A stretch of 64,000 nucleotides of DNA from Planctomycetota bacterium (GTDB lineage Bacteria > Planctomycetota > B15-G4 > SIAN01), in contig JAEUIC010000016.1 in assembly GCA_016795285.1 (NCBI GenBank), positions 1-64,000 of the forward strand, read 5' to 3'. Under the pieces are notes generated by a model. It saw only the letters and a program-made list of their open reading frames with translations, made no database searches and was not told where the DNA came from. Positions 49,456 to 58,021 of this stretch are shown here, one piece after another. Each line of letters starts with the position of its first letter. The first letter of the stretch is position 1. Made by a program: the position numbers and the translations under genes.

Positions 49456-50379
49456 ATTCCGCCGCTGCTCAAGGCCCTGCGCCCCCATCAATGGACGAAG
49501 AACCTCGCCGTCTTCGTCGGCATCCTCTTCGCGCGCAAGCTCGGCGACGCGACGGTGATGCTGCCGGTCGCGCTGCTCTTCGCCGCGTTCTGCCTGGCGG
49601 CGAGCTGCATCTACCTCGTGAACGACCTCGCCGACCGCGAGGAGGATCGCAAGCACCCGGTGAAGCGGCTGCGGCCGATCGCCGCCGGCACGCTCTCGGT
49701 CGGCGCCGCCAAGGTCGCCGCGGTCGTCATCGCGGTCGCGGCGCTGGCGCTGGTCTGGTTCCTGCCGACCGACGTGCGCCTCACCCGCTTCGAGCTGCGG
49801 CCGGGGCCGCTGCTCCTTGCCGCCTACCTCGCGTTGAACCTGCTCTACACCTCGGTGCTGAAGCGGGTCGCCATCGCCGACGTCACCTGCGTCGCGCTCG
49901 GGTTCCTGATCCGCGTGGTGAGCGGGCCGATGGTCGCGGAGAGCGACAAGCGGCCCGGCGTCTCGCTCGACGTCTCGTCGTGGCTGATCCTCTGCACCTT
50001 CTTCGGCGCGCTCTTCCTGGCGCTCGCCAAGCGGCGCGGCGAGCTGCTGGTCACGCAGGGGTCGGGCGGCGGGCGGTCGGTGCTGGACCAGTACTCGCCG
50101 CAGGCGCTCGACACGCTGCTCGGGATGGCCGGCGCCGCGACGCTGCTCTGCTACTCGATCTACACCGTCTCGCCCGAGACGGTCGCCAAGTTCGGCAGCG
50201 ACCACCTGCTCTACACCATCCCGTTCGTCTTCTTCGGGATGGGGCGCTACCTGCTGCTGCTCTACAAGCGGCAACGCGGCGAGGACCCGGCGGCGGTGCT
50301 GTTCGGCGATCGCGGCATGCAGGTCGCCATCGGCGGCTGGATCGCCACCTCGGCGCTCGTCCTCGCCATGGCGCGTTGA
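49456..50379 (+). CDS. UbiA-family prenyltransferase (decaprenyl-phosphate phosphoribosyltransferase-like)
   Basis: This multi-helix membrane protein has the first Asp-rich motif YLVNDLADREEDRKHP, LALAKRRGEL, and a second motif VLDQYSPQALD, as in enzymes that attach phosphoribose to decaprenyl phosphate. The usual N-terminal motif (LLKALRPHQWTKNLAVF) is present in frame upstream of the first GTG (49555). The only codon with a ribosome site is ATT 49456 (GAGG seven to eight bases before), which gives 307 residues. An ATT start is known for infC but rare. Starting at 49555 would remove the first helix. Confidence 0.85.
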   Translation: MPPLLKALRPHQWTKNLAVFVGILFARKLGDATVMLPVALLFAAFCLAASCIYLVNDLADREEDRKHPVKRLRPIAAGTLSVGAAKVAAVVIAVAALALVWFLPTDVRLTRFELRPGPLLLAAYLALNLLYTSVLKRVAIADVTCVALGFLIRVVSGPMVAESDKRPGVSLDVSSWLILCTFFGALFLALAKRRGELLVTQGSGGGRSVLDQYSPQALDTLLGMAGAATLLCYSIYTVSPETVAKFGSDHLLYTIPFVFFGMGRYLLLLYKRQRGEDPAAVLFGDRGMQVAIGGWIATSALVLAMAR

Positions 50380-50449
50380 GCCAGGCGATCCGACGCGATC
50401 CGGCGCGATCCGCCAGCGCGGCGAGCACGCCTCGCGCGGCGCGTCCGCC

Positions 50450-51133
50450 TCAGCGCGGGCGGCGCGGCGGCTCGCGGATCGGCGGCGCGAGGCAGAGCGC
50501 CTTCACCAGCTCGAGCAGCAGCACGTCGGTGACGCGGTCGATCGGTGGCGCGGCGCCGAGCAGCTCCGCCATCGAGGTCATCACCGTCGGCGCGAAGCCG
50601 CACGGCGAGATCAGCGCGAAGTCGGCGAGGTCGGGCGCCACGTTCAACGCGATGCCGTGCCAGGTGACGTGGCGGCGCACGGCGACGCCGATCGACGCCA
50701 CCTTGCGCTCCCCCACCCACGCGCCGGTCGCGCCGTCGCGCCGGGCGCCCTCGAGCCCGAAGGCCCCGAGCGTGGCGAGCAGCGCCGTCTCGAGCGCGCG
50801 CAGGTAGTCGCGCACGCCGAGCTCGAGGTCGGCGAGCGAGACGATCGGGTAGGCGACCAGCTGCCCCGGACCGTGCCAGGTCGCTTGCCCGCCCCGCTCG
50901 ATGGCGACCACCGGGATCGGCAGCACGGGCGGCGGCGACGGCGTAGCGCGCCCGAGCGTCACCACTCGTTCGTGCTCGCCGATCAGCAGCGTGTCGGGCC
51001 CGCCGGCGATCCGCTCGGCGAGCAGCTCCTGCTGCAGCGCGTGGACCTGCGCGTAGCTGCCGACGGTGGCCGGGGAGAACGGCACCACCCGCGTGCGATC
51101 GAACCACGGCTCGGCGACGTCGGGGGCGCCCAT
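50450..51133 (-). CDS. lipB: octanoyltransferase LipB
   Basis: This 227-residue enzyme moves octanoyl groups from ACP to lipoyl domains. The signature RGGQATWHGPGQLVAYP, the lysine segment GERKVASIGVAVRRHVTWHG and the catalytic cysteine in ISPCGF are all present. The start ATG 51133 lies eight bases from the stop of the phosphoesterase gene upstream. No lipA is in the window. Confidence 0.95.
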   Translation of the reverse strand: MGAPDVAEPWFDRTRVVPFSPATVGSYAQVHALQQELLAERIAGGPDTLLIGEHERVVTLGRATPSPPPVLPIPVVAIERGGQATWHGPGQLVAYPIVSLADLELGVRDYLRALETALLATLGAFGLEGARRDGATGAWVGERKVASIGVAVRRHVTWHGIALNVAPDLADFALISPCGFAPTVMTSMAELLGAAPPIDRVTDVLLLELVKALCLAPPIREPPRRPR

Positions 51134-51141
51134 CGTGGCGT

Positions 51142-51909
51142 TCAGCCGGCGTCGACCAGGAGGGGCGCGAAGTCGATCCAGTCGCACGACGCGAGGTGGT
51201 AGTCGGTCGCGCCGCGCCGGCCGAAGAGCGCGATCCCGCGGTCGCGCTTCACCGAGTGGAGGTGGCCGAAGACGACGTGACGCGCGCCGGCTCCCTCGAG
51301 CAGCGCGGTCGCCTTCGTCGCCGTCAGCGCGCCGTCGCACGGCGGGTAGTGGGTGATCGCGATCCGCTGCAGGTCGCGCACCGCGGCGAGCGCCTGCATC
51401 GCCCGCTCGAGGCGGCCGAGCTCGCGCTCGAAGAGGCGGGCGCTCTCGGCGGCGTCGTCGCCCTCCGGCTCGGCGCTCACCATGCCGGCCGGGCCGGGAC
51501 GCCAGTCGATCCAGTCGTGGAACGAGACGCCCGGCTGGTCCCAGAGGCGCGAGCCGGCGATGGCGAAGCGGCCGACGCGCACCACGTCGCCCTGCACGGC
51601 GTGCATCTTCGGCGGCAGCGCCGCGCGCACCTTGCTGATGGTCGACCACCAGTAGTCGTGGTTGCCCTTCAGCAGCACCTTGTGGCCCGGCAGCTCGCCG
51701 AGGAAGGCGAGGTCGGGGCGGGCGCCCTCGAGGTCCATCGCCCACGAGATGTCGCCCGGCACCAGCACGACGTCGTCGGGGCCGACGCGCTCGCGCCACG
51801 CGGCGGCGATCTTCGCGGCGTGGCCGACCCACTGCGGGCCGAAGCGGTCCATCGCCTTGTTCGGCGTGCCGAACGAGAGGTGGGGATCGGAGAGGGCGAA
51901 GAGCTTCAT
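51142..51909 (-). CDS. calcineurin-like metallophosphoesterase
   Basis: This 255-residue protein carries the dimetal phosphoesterase motifs in order: LSDPHLSFG (DxH), VLVPGDISWAMD (GDxxW), LLKGNHDYWW (GNHD), ITHYPP and VFGHLHS (GHxH). The substrate is unknown. ATG 51909 gives the usual N-terminal strand MKLFALSDPHL. It lies between ferredoxin and lipB genes. Confidence 0.93.
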   Translation of the reverse strand: MKLFALSDPHLSFGTPNKAMDRFGPQWVGHAAKIAAAWRERVGPDDVVLVPGDISWAMDLEGARPDLAFLGELPGHKVLLKGNHDYWWSTISKVRAALPPKMHAVQGDVVRVGRFAIAGSRLWDQPGVSFHDWIDWRPGPAGMVSAEPEGDDAAESARLFERELGRLERAMQALAAVRDLQRIAITHYPPCDGALTATKATALLEGAGARHVVFGHLHSVKRDRGIALFGRRGATDYHLASCDWIDFAPLLVDAG

Positions 51910-51964
51910 CGCCGCGGCGCGGCGCAACGGGAGACGGCGTCGCCGCCGCCGGCGTGCGGTGCGC

Positions 51965-52312
51965 TCACTCCTCGATCAGGTGCTGGTAGACCTTGTGCTC
52001 CATCCAGCCCTGGCGCGGACGCGGGAAGGTCTGCACCTCGGCGTCGCCGAACACGAAGGTCTGGCAGGCGAGCCGCACGGTCGCATCGGTCTGCGGGAGC
52101 TTCGCGATCTCGGCGCCCGTCTTCGGCGAGCAGACGTCCTGCGGCTTCACGCGCACCTTGCAGGTGCCGCAGAGCCCGCGGCCGCGGCAGTTCAGCAGCT
52201 GATGGAGGCCGGCGTAGATCTGGATGCCCTGCTCCGCGGCGATCGTGCGCAGGTCGCGGCCCTCGGGAGCCTCGATCTCCTTGAACTCGCGGGAGAAGTA
52301 GAACTTGGGCAT
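51965..52312 (-). CDS. [2Fe-2S] ferredoxin
   Basis: This 115-residue plant-type ferredoxin has the cluster ligands in LNCRGRGLCGTCKV plus the distal cysteine in RLACQT. The N-terminal strand MPKFYFSREFKEIEAPEG and the RTIAAEQGIQIY helix fit the fold. It probably serves as a single-electron carrier. The redox partner is not evident nearby. The 235 bases upstream to the TonB receptor gene hold no gene, only a possible -10 (TACGCT near 52486). Confidence 0.9.
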   Translation of the reverse strand: MPKFYFSREFKEIEAPEGRDLRTIAAEQGIQIYAGLHQLLNCRGRGLCGTCKVRVKPQDVCSPKTGAEIAKLPQTDATVRLACQTFVFGDAEVQTFPRPRQGWMEHKVYQHLIEE

Positions 52313-52547
52313 CGCACGATCCTCGGCGGGCGGACCGCCCGGACGGGCGCGGTCGAGTCGACGGTCGATCCGGAAGGGCGGCCATTCAACGGCGCTGCCG
52401 CGGCCAGATCAAGGGAGGGGGAGGCGCGGGCGAAGGCGCGCTCCGGGCGGCGGCCGGGGGCGAACCGCGACGCAAACGGTCCGTTACGCTGCGCTTCCCG
52501 TTCCTCTGCGCGCGGTGCGGCGCAACTGAAACCGAGGTGATCCGCCC

Positions 52548-54671
52548 ATGTCGATGTTCGTCTTGCCCCTCCTCTTCGTCGCTCGGGTCGGCCATGACGC
52601 AGGCCCTGAAGTGGCCCCGGTCGCGCCGCCCCCCGCTCCCGCCCAAGGCGTCGTCGAGCACGCGGTCGTCCCCGTCGCCGCTCCGCACGAGGAGACCTTC
52701 GGCACCGCGGCGATCCGCCGCGAGACGCTCACCGCCGACCGCTTCCGGCTCGAACTGCAGTCGCGCACGCTGCCCGACACGCTGAAGGAACTGCCGGCGA
52801 TCCACCTGCAGCGCACCGGCCCCGGCCAGACCTCCCCCTTCCTGCGCGGCTTCACCGGCTTCCGGACGCTCTACGTCGTCGACGGCTTCCGCTTCAACCA
52901 CTCGGCGTGGCGCGACGGCCCGAACCAGTACGTGAGCACCATCGACCGCTTCCTGATCGACCGCATCGACGTGCGCTACGGCTCGGGCAGCGTCCGCTAC
53001 GGCTCCGACGCGATCGGCGGCACGGTGGTCATGGAGACGCGCGCGGCCGGCCCGACGATCGAGGGGCGCGACCACACCGCGCTGCTCGAGACGCGCTTCG
53101 CCAGCGCCGACCGCTCGGCGCTCGGCCATGCGGAAGTGGGCGGCATCGCCGGCCCCGGCCTCACCTACACGGTCGGCGCGACGACCAGCCACTTCGGCGA
53201 CCTCGAGGGCGGTCGCCACGTCGGCGTGCAGGAGGGCACCGGCTACGACACTGCGGCCGCCGACCTCAAGCTCGCCTGGAAGATCGGCGCGCGCAGCGAG
53301 CTCGTGGTTGCCCACCAGCGCGATCGCACCTTCGACGCGCCGCGCACCCACGCCACCGCCGACGGCATCTCGTGGCACGGCACCACGGTCGGCAGCGACC
53401 GCGTGCGCGAGTTCGACCAGTTGCGCGACTTCACCTACGGCCGGCTCGACTGGCGCGAACCCGGCCTCTTCGAGCGCATCCGCCTCGGGCTCGGCTACCA
53501 CTCGCAAGCCGAGGACGAGACGCGCGTGCGCAGCAACGGCAACCGGACCGAGTCGGGCTTCGACGTCGACACGGTCGCCACCTACGCCAACTTCGAGCTC
53601 GAGGTGCCGTGGGGGCTCCTCCACTTCGGCGGCGACTTCGCGCACGACGACGTCCACAGCTTCCAGGAGAGCTACAACTCGTCGGGCGCGTTGACCGGCA
53701 TCGCGATCCAGGGCCCGGTCGGCGACAACGCCACCTTCGACGCGACCGGCCTCTTCGCCGAGAACTCGATCGAGGTGGCGCGCGACACGACGCTGACCGC
53801 CGGCGCCCGCGCGCAGCTCTCGCGGGCCGACGCCGACTCGGTGCGCGATCCCGCCACCGGCAACCCGATCGACATCGAGGAGAAGTGGTGGTCGTGGGCG
53901 GCCGACCTGCGGCTGCGGCGCGACTGGAACGCCGACCACGGCGACTGGATCGCCCTCTCGCGGGCGATCCGCGTCCCGAACCTCTCCGACCTCTCGCGCT
54001 TCGACATCGCGCTCTCGGGCGAGATCGAGACGCCGACCCCCGGCCTCGACCCCGAGCAGTTCACGACGCTCGAGCTCGGCGGGCTGCACCGCTTCGATCG
54101 CCTCGAGACGCGCGCGGCCGTCTACTACACGCTGATCCGCGACATGATCGTCCGCTTCCCGACCGGCAACGTGGTGAGCGGCGCCAACGAGATCCAGAAG
54201 GCGAACGTCGGCGACGGCTCCGCTTGGGGGCTCGACCTCGGCGCGACCTGGCGCATCGACGCGGCCTGGTCGATCGGGGGCGATCTCTCGTACGTGGCGG
54301 GGAAGGTCGACACCTTCGTCGCGCCCGGCGTCACCAACGACGAGCCGCTGGGAAAACTTCCGCCGCTGCATGGCAGCAGCCAGATCCGCTGGGACGATCC
54401 CGAGTCGACCCTCTGGGTCGAGGGGGTGGTGACGTGGGCCGATCGCCAGGACCACCTGAACCCGCTCGATGAGCTCGACACGCAGCGCATCCCGCCGGAT
54501 GGCACGCCGGGATTCCTGGTGTACGGTTTGCGCGGCGGCTTCTCTCCGGTCGAGCGGCTCGACGTGGCGCTCGCGCTCGAGAACGTGACCAACCGCGACT
54601 ACCGCCTGCACGGCTCGGGCGTGAACGAGCCGGGCACCAACCTGGTGGCGAGCTTGAGGTTTCGCTTCTGA
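52548..54671 (+). CDS. TonB-dependent outer membrane receptor
   Basis: This 707-residue protein has a short export signal and a Pro/Ala-rich linker. The plug domain (LPDTLKELPAIHLQRTGPGQ, FLRGFTGFRTLYVVDGFRFN, RIDVRYGSGSVRYGSDAIGG) is followed by a 22-strand-type barrel ending RLHGSGVNEPG...LRFRF with a terminal Phe. GAGGTGATC precedes the ATG. The Ton energy protein gene follows immediately, so the pair takes up some scarce ligand. The ligand (siderophore, cobalamin or glycan) cannot be assigned. Confidence 0.92.
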   Translation: MSMFVLPLLFVARVGHDAGPEVAPVAPPPAPAQGVVEHAVVPVAAPHEETFGTAAIRRETLTADRFRLELQSRTLPDTLKELPAIHLQRTGPGQTSPFLRGFTGFRTLYVVDGFRFNHSAWRDGPNQYVSTIDRFLIDRIDVRYGSGSVRYGSDAIGGTVVMETRAAGPTIEGRDHTALLETRFASADRSALGHAEVGGIAGPGLTYTVGATTSHFGDLEGGRHVGVQEGTGYDTAAADLKLAWKIGARSELVVAHQRDRTFDAPRTHATADGISWHGTTVGSDRVREFDQLRDFTYGRLDWREPGLFERIRLGLGYHSQAEDETRVRSNGNRTESGFDVDTVATYANFELEVPWGLLHFGGDFAHDDVHSFQESYNSSGALTGIAIQGPVGDNATFDATGLFAENSIEVARDTTLTAGARAQLSRADADSVRDPATGNPIDIEEKWWSWAADLRLRRDWNADHGDWIALSRAIRVPNLSDLSRFDIALSGEIETPTPGLDPEQFTTLELGGLHRFDRLETRAAVYYTLIRDMIVRFPTGNVVSGANEIQKANVGDGSAWGLDLGATWRIDAAWSIGGDLSYVAGKVDTFVAPGVTNDEPLGKLPPLHGSSQIRWDDPESTLWVEGVVTWADRQDHLNPLDELDTQRIPPDGTPGFLVYGLRGGFSPVERLDVALALENVTNRDYRLHGSGVNEPGTNLVASLRFRF

Positions 54672-55426
54672 AGTTCCGCGCGATCGTGCTCTCGGGATTG
54701 CTCCACGCCGCCGCGCTGGCGGCGCTGTGGGGCACTTCGTGGCAGCTCGCCGTCCCGCCGGAGCCGCCGTCGGTGGCGGCGAAGAGCCGCTTCGTCGCCA
54801 GCGAGCGCGACGCGGAGCCGCTGCCGGAGCCGGTGGCGCTGCCGCCGGTCGAGATCGATCCGCCCGCCGCCGAGGCGCGGCCCGATCCGGTCGCCGACGA
54901 GGAACCGCTCGAGGAGCCGGTGGCGGAGGTCCGCGCGCCACGGCCGCTCGATCCCCTCGCACCACTCGCCGCACCGCCGCCGGCCATCGAGCGGCTGCCG
55001 GCCGCCCGCCCGCCGCCCCGGCCCGCGCTGCCGCCGGCACCGCTCGAGGCGGTGCCACCGCCCGCCACCGAACCGCCGCCGCTCGCTCCCGCGCCGGCCG
55101 CGCCCACGCCGCCGCCGCCTGCGGAGGTCGCCTCCGATCCGCTCGAGCTCAGCGAGGCGACCACCGACTTCGCGCCGCAGCCGGTCTATCCCGCGCGCGC
55201 CATCGAGCTGCGCCTCGAGGGGACGGCGACGCTGCTCGCGCTGGTGAAGGCGGATGGCCGGGTCGAGGCGTGCGAGGTCGAGACGAGCTCGGGCCACCCG
55301 CTGCTCGACGAAGCGGCGCGCGCCGCGTTGAAGCGGTGGCGCTTCAAGCCGCGCCTCGTCGACGGCCGCGCGCGCCCCTTCACGGCGCGCGTGCCGTTCC
55401 ACTTCTTCATCCCGAAGCGGAACTGA
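54668..55426 (+). CDS. tonB: TonB energy-transducing protein
   Basis: The protein has an N-terminal membrane anchor (IVLSGLLHAAALAALW), a long Pro/Ala/Glu periplasmic spacer (about residues 35-160) and a C-terminal TonB domain: QPVYPARAIELRLEGTATLL, VETSSGHPLLDEAARAALKRW and FHFFI. The first GTG (54686) lacks a ribosome site. A CTG at 54668 overlaps the receptor's TGA (CTGA) and lies eight bases after GAGG, adding the basic lead KFRAI typical of an anchor. I therefore prefer CTG, giving 252 residues. The 3' end overlaps the convergent peptidase gene by 20 bases. Confidence 0.87.
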   Translation: MKFRAIVLSGLLHAAALAALWGTSWQLAVPPEPPSVAAKSRFVASERDAEPLPEPVALPPVEIDPPAAEARPDPVADEEPLEEPVAEVRAPRPLDPLAPLAAPPPAIERLPAARPPPRPALPPAPLEAVPPPATEPPPLAPAPAAPTPPPPAEVASDPLELSEATTDFAPQPVYPARAIELRLEGTATLLALVKADGRVEACEVETSSGHPLLDEAARAALKRWRFKPRLVDGRARPFTARVPFHFFIPKRN

Positions 55427-57860
55427 CCGCGGCGGCAGCAGCGGCGGCGGCGCCCGGCGGCCGCAGCTCGCGCACGAAGAGCCGCTCGATGCGGCGGTAC
55501 TCGTCGATCCAGCTCTCCGGATCGGTGAAGCCGTGGTCCTGGCTCGGGTAGAGCATCGCGTCGAACTCCTTGCCGAGCTGGATCAGCTTCTCGATCAGCC
55601 GGATCGAGTCCTGCGCGAAGACGTTCGAGTCCTTCAACCCGTGCAGGATCAGCAGCGGCTTGGTGAGCCCCGCCGCGTGCTCGATCGGGCTCGAGCGGCG
55701 GTAGTTCTCCGCGTCGGCCTTCGGGTCGCCGAGCCGCGGCGTCGTGTACCAGGTGTTGTAGGTGCGCCAGTCGGTGACCGAGCGCAGCGCCGCGCCGCAC
55801 GCGAAGAGATCGGGCTTGGTGAAGAGCGCCATCAGCGTGAGGAAGCCGCCGTAGCTGCCGCCGTAGAGGCCGATGCGCGCCGGATCGACGTACCCCTGCG
55901 CCGCCAGCCAGCGCGCTCCTGCCACCTCGTCGTCGAGGTCCTTGCCGCCCATGAAACCGTGGATGTCGGTGCGGAACTTCCGGCCGTAGCCGGCGCTGTG
56001 GCGGTAGTCGACGTCGAGCACGACGAAGCCCATCCGCGCGAGGCGCTGGTGGAAGAGGTAGTTCACCGGGTACTCGGTCATCGAGCGCGTGACGTTCTGC
56101 AGGTAGCCCGCCCCGTGCACGAAGAGCACCGCCGGGAACTTGCCGTCGCCGCCGGCCGCCACCGTCGGGCGATAGAGCAGCGCGCGCAACGGCGTGCCGT
56201 CGTCGGGATTGGCGAAGGTCACCACGTCGGGCGGCGGCAACGCGAGCTCGCGCAGCGCGGCCGGCACCGTGTCGGAGAGGACGACCGGCGTCGCGCCGGG
56301 AGCGGTCGCGAGGGCGTGCACGTCGCCCGGGACGCCGAGCCGCTCGAAGAGGAACGCGAGGCGCGAGCCGTCGGCGCTGACCGCGAAGTCGCCGACGCAC
56401 CCCTGCGCCGGCGTGGCGAGTTCGCGCGCGGAGCCGTTCTCGAGATCGAGCGCCAGCAGCGACCGCTCGGCCGGGTCGCGCAGGTTGCTGACCGCGTAGG
56501 CGAGCGGCCGATTCGCGACGACGCGCAGCTCCTGCACCTCGCTGCCGGCGGCCGTGAGCGGCCGCAACGCCCCGCCCTCGGGCGCCACGAGGTAGAGCCG
56601 GCAGTGCCCCTCCTGTTCGGAGGAGAAGAGCACCGCCTTGCCGTCGGCGCGCCACGACGCGTGCTGCAGCGGGCCGCCGATCCACGCGGCGTCGCGCTCG
56701 GCGAAGAGCGGCCAGCTCTTCTGCGCGTCGGGATCGGCGACGAGGAGCTGGCGCACCTTGAAGTCGCCGCTCACGCGCGACACCAGCAGCCGCGCGCCGC
56801 TCGGCGACCAGTCGGTCTCGATCTGCGCGAACCGTTCGCCCTCGTCGAGCGGCAGCGGCAGCGGCGCACCGCGCTCCACGTCGTAGAGCGCGATCGACGC
56901 CTTCGGCGGCGGGTCGCCGGCGAGGTCGCCGCGCACCGGCACCGCCTTCACCGTCTCGGCGAGGTAGTCGGCGAGGATCAGCTGGCGGCGCTGCTCGAAC
57001 TCGCGGTTGGTGACGACGGCGAACCGGCCGTCGGCGGAGAGTTCGACGCGTCCCGACTCCTGCAGCGCGGTCGCCTTCGGCGGCTTCGCGCCGCCAAGCC
57101 ACGGCAGCGCGACGCGCCAGAGCACCCGCTTCGGCGCTGCCGCGCGCGCCGCGTCGCCCTCGCCGGAGGGTGCCGCCGCCGCTGGGCCCGCAGCGGGGGT
57201 CGACGGCGACGCGAGCGGCGCCCCGTCGGGGCCGGGCGGCGCGGCGAAGAGCACCACCTCGCCCGTCTCCTCGAGCAGCTGGAACCAGCGCCCTCGCTGC
57301 TGCAGCGCGTGCGCCGGCGTGTAGCGGGCGCCGCTCGCGACGTCGACCGCCCAGAGTTCGTCATCGGGACCGGCGGTGAAGAGCACGTGGCGACCGTCGC
57401 GCGTGAAGGTGAGCCGCCCGCGATTCGCGCCGCACTCGAAGAGCGGCTCGCTCGCGCCGCTCGCCACGTCGAACCGCTCGATCCAGCCGTTGCGGAAGAG
57501 GAACAGCTGCGTGCCGGACGGCCCCCACTCGAGCTCGACGGCCGGCTCGGCCGGGAAGAGCTCGCGCGCCTTCGCGCTGCCGTCGGTCGGCGCGATCCAC
57601 CAGCCGAGCTTCGGCTGCTCGGCGTCGGTGGCGCTCCAGCGCCAGAGGACGAGCGCGCCGTCGGCGGAGAGGCGCAGCCCGCTCGGCCGCACGCCGAGCA
57701 GGCGCGGCGGCGCGAAGAGCTCCTGCAGCGTCGGCCGCAGCTCGGCGGGCGCGGCGGCGGGCGCGATGGCGGGCGCCGCCGACAGCGCGTGCGCGGGCTC
57801 CTCGGCCCCACCGCGGCCAGCCAGCGAGAAGAGGGTCGCAACCACGATCGATGCGCGCAT
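55407..57860 (-). CDS. secreted S9-family (DPP-IV/prolyl oligopeptidase-like) serine peptidase
   Basis: This 817-residue protein has a signal peptide (IVVATLFSLAGRGGA), an eight-blade-type beta-propeller (about 60-560) and an alpha/beta-hydrolase domain. The catalytic triad is readable as Ser669 (GGSYGG), Asp744 (LKDSNVF) and His776 (QDHGF). A Pro/Ala/Gly-rich insertion lies near residue 230. ATG 57860 has GGAG seven bases before it. It would act outside the cytoplasm on short peptides. Confidence 0.92.
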   Translation of the reverse strand: MRASIVVATLFSLAGRGGAEEPAHALSAAPAIAPAAAPAELRPTLQELFAPPRLLGVRPSGLRLSADGALVLWRWSATDAEQPKLGWWIAPTDGSAKARELFPAEPAVELEWGPSGTQLFLFRNGWIERFDVASGASEPLFECGANRGRLTFTRDGRHVLFTAGPDDELWAVDVASGARYTPAHALQQRGRWFQLLEETGEVVLFAAPPGPDGAPLASPSTPAAGPAAAAPSGEGDAARAAAPKRVLWRVALPWLGGAKPPKATALQESGRVELSADGRFAVVTNREFEQRRQLILADYLAETVKAVPVRGDLAGDPPPKASIALYDVERGAPLPLPLDEGERFAQIETDWSPSGARLLVSRVSGDFKVRQLLVADPDAQKSWPLFAERDAAWIGGPLQHASWRADGKAVLFSSEQEGHCRLYLVAPEGGALRPLTAAGSEVQELRVVANRPLAYAVSNLRDPAERSLLALDLENGSARELATPAQGCVGDFAVSADGSRLAFLFERLGVPGDVHALATAPGATPVVLSDTVPAALRELALPPPDVVTFANPDDGTPLRALLYRPTVAAGGDGKFPAVLFVHGAGYLQNVTRSMTEYPVNYLFHQRLARMGFVVLDVDYRHSAGYGRKFRTDIHGFMGGKDLDDEVAGARWLAAQGYVDPARIGLYGGSYGGFLTLMALFTKPDLFACGAALRSVTDWRTYNTWYTTPRLGDPKADAENYRRSSPIEHAAGLTKPLLILHGLKDSNVFAQDSIRLIEKLIQLGKEFDAMLYPSQDHGFTDPESWIDEYRRIERLFVRELRPPGAAAAAAAAVSSASG

Positions 57861-57934
57861 GCAGGCTCTCCTTCGCGGCCGCGCGGTCGACCACACGCGA
57901 TCGCGCCGCGGCTCGCTCCCGTTCCACGACCCTG

Positions 57935-57940
57935 TATAAG
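57935..57940. promoter_or_regulatory. candidate -10 region between S9 peptidase and truB
   Basis: TGTATAAG (TATAAG at 57935-57940) is the only AT-rich element in the 161-base divergent region. It could serve truB on the plus strand. The reverse strand (TTATAC) could serve the peptidase gene. No clear -35 is visible on either strand. Confidence 0.3.
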
Positions 57941-58021
57941 GCTCGGTTCCCCGAGCCTCGGCGAGCGGCGTGTTCGACCCGGCCCTCGCGACCTCGGCTC
58001 GGGGCCCACCACGGAGCGTCC

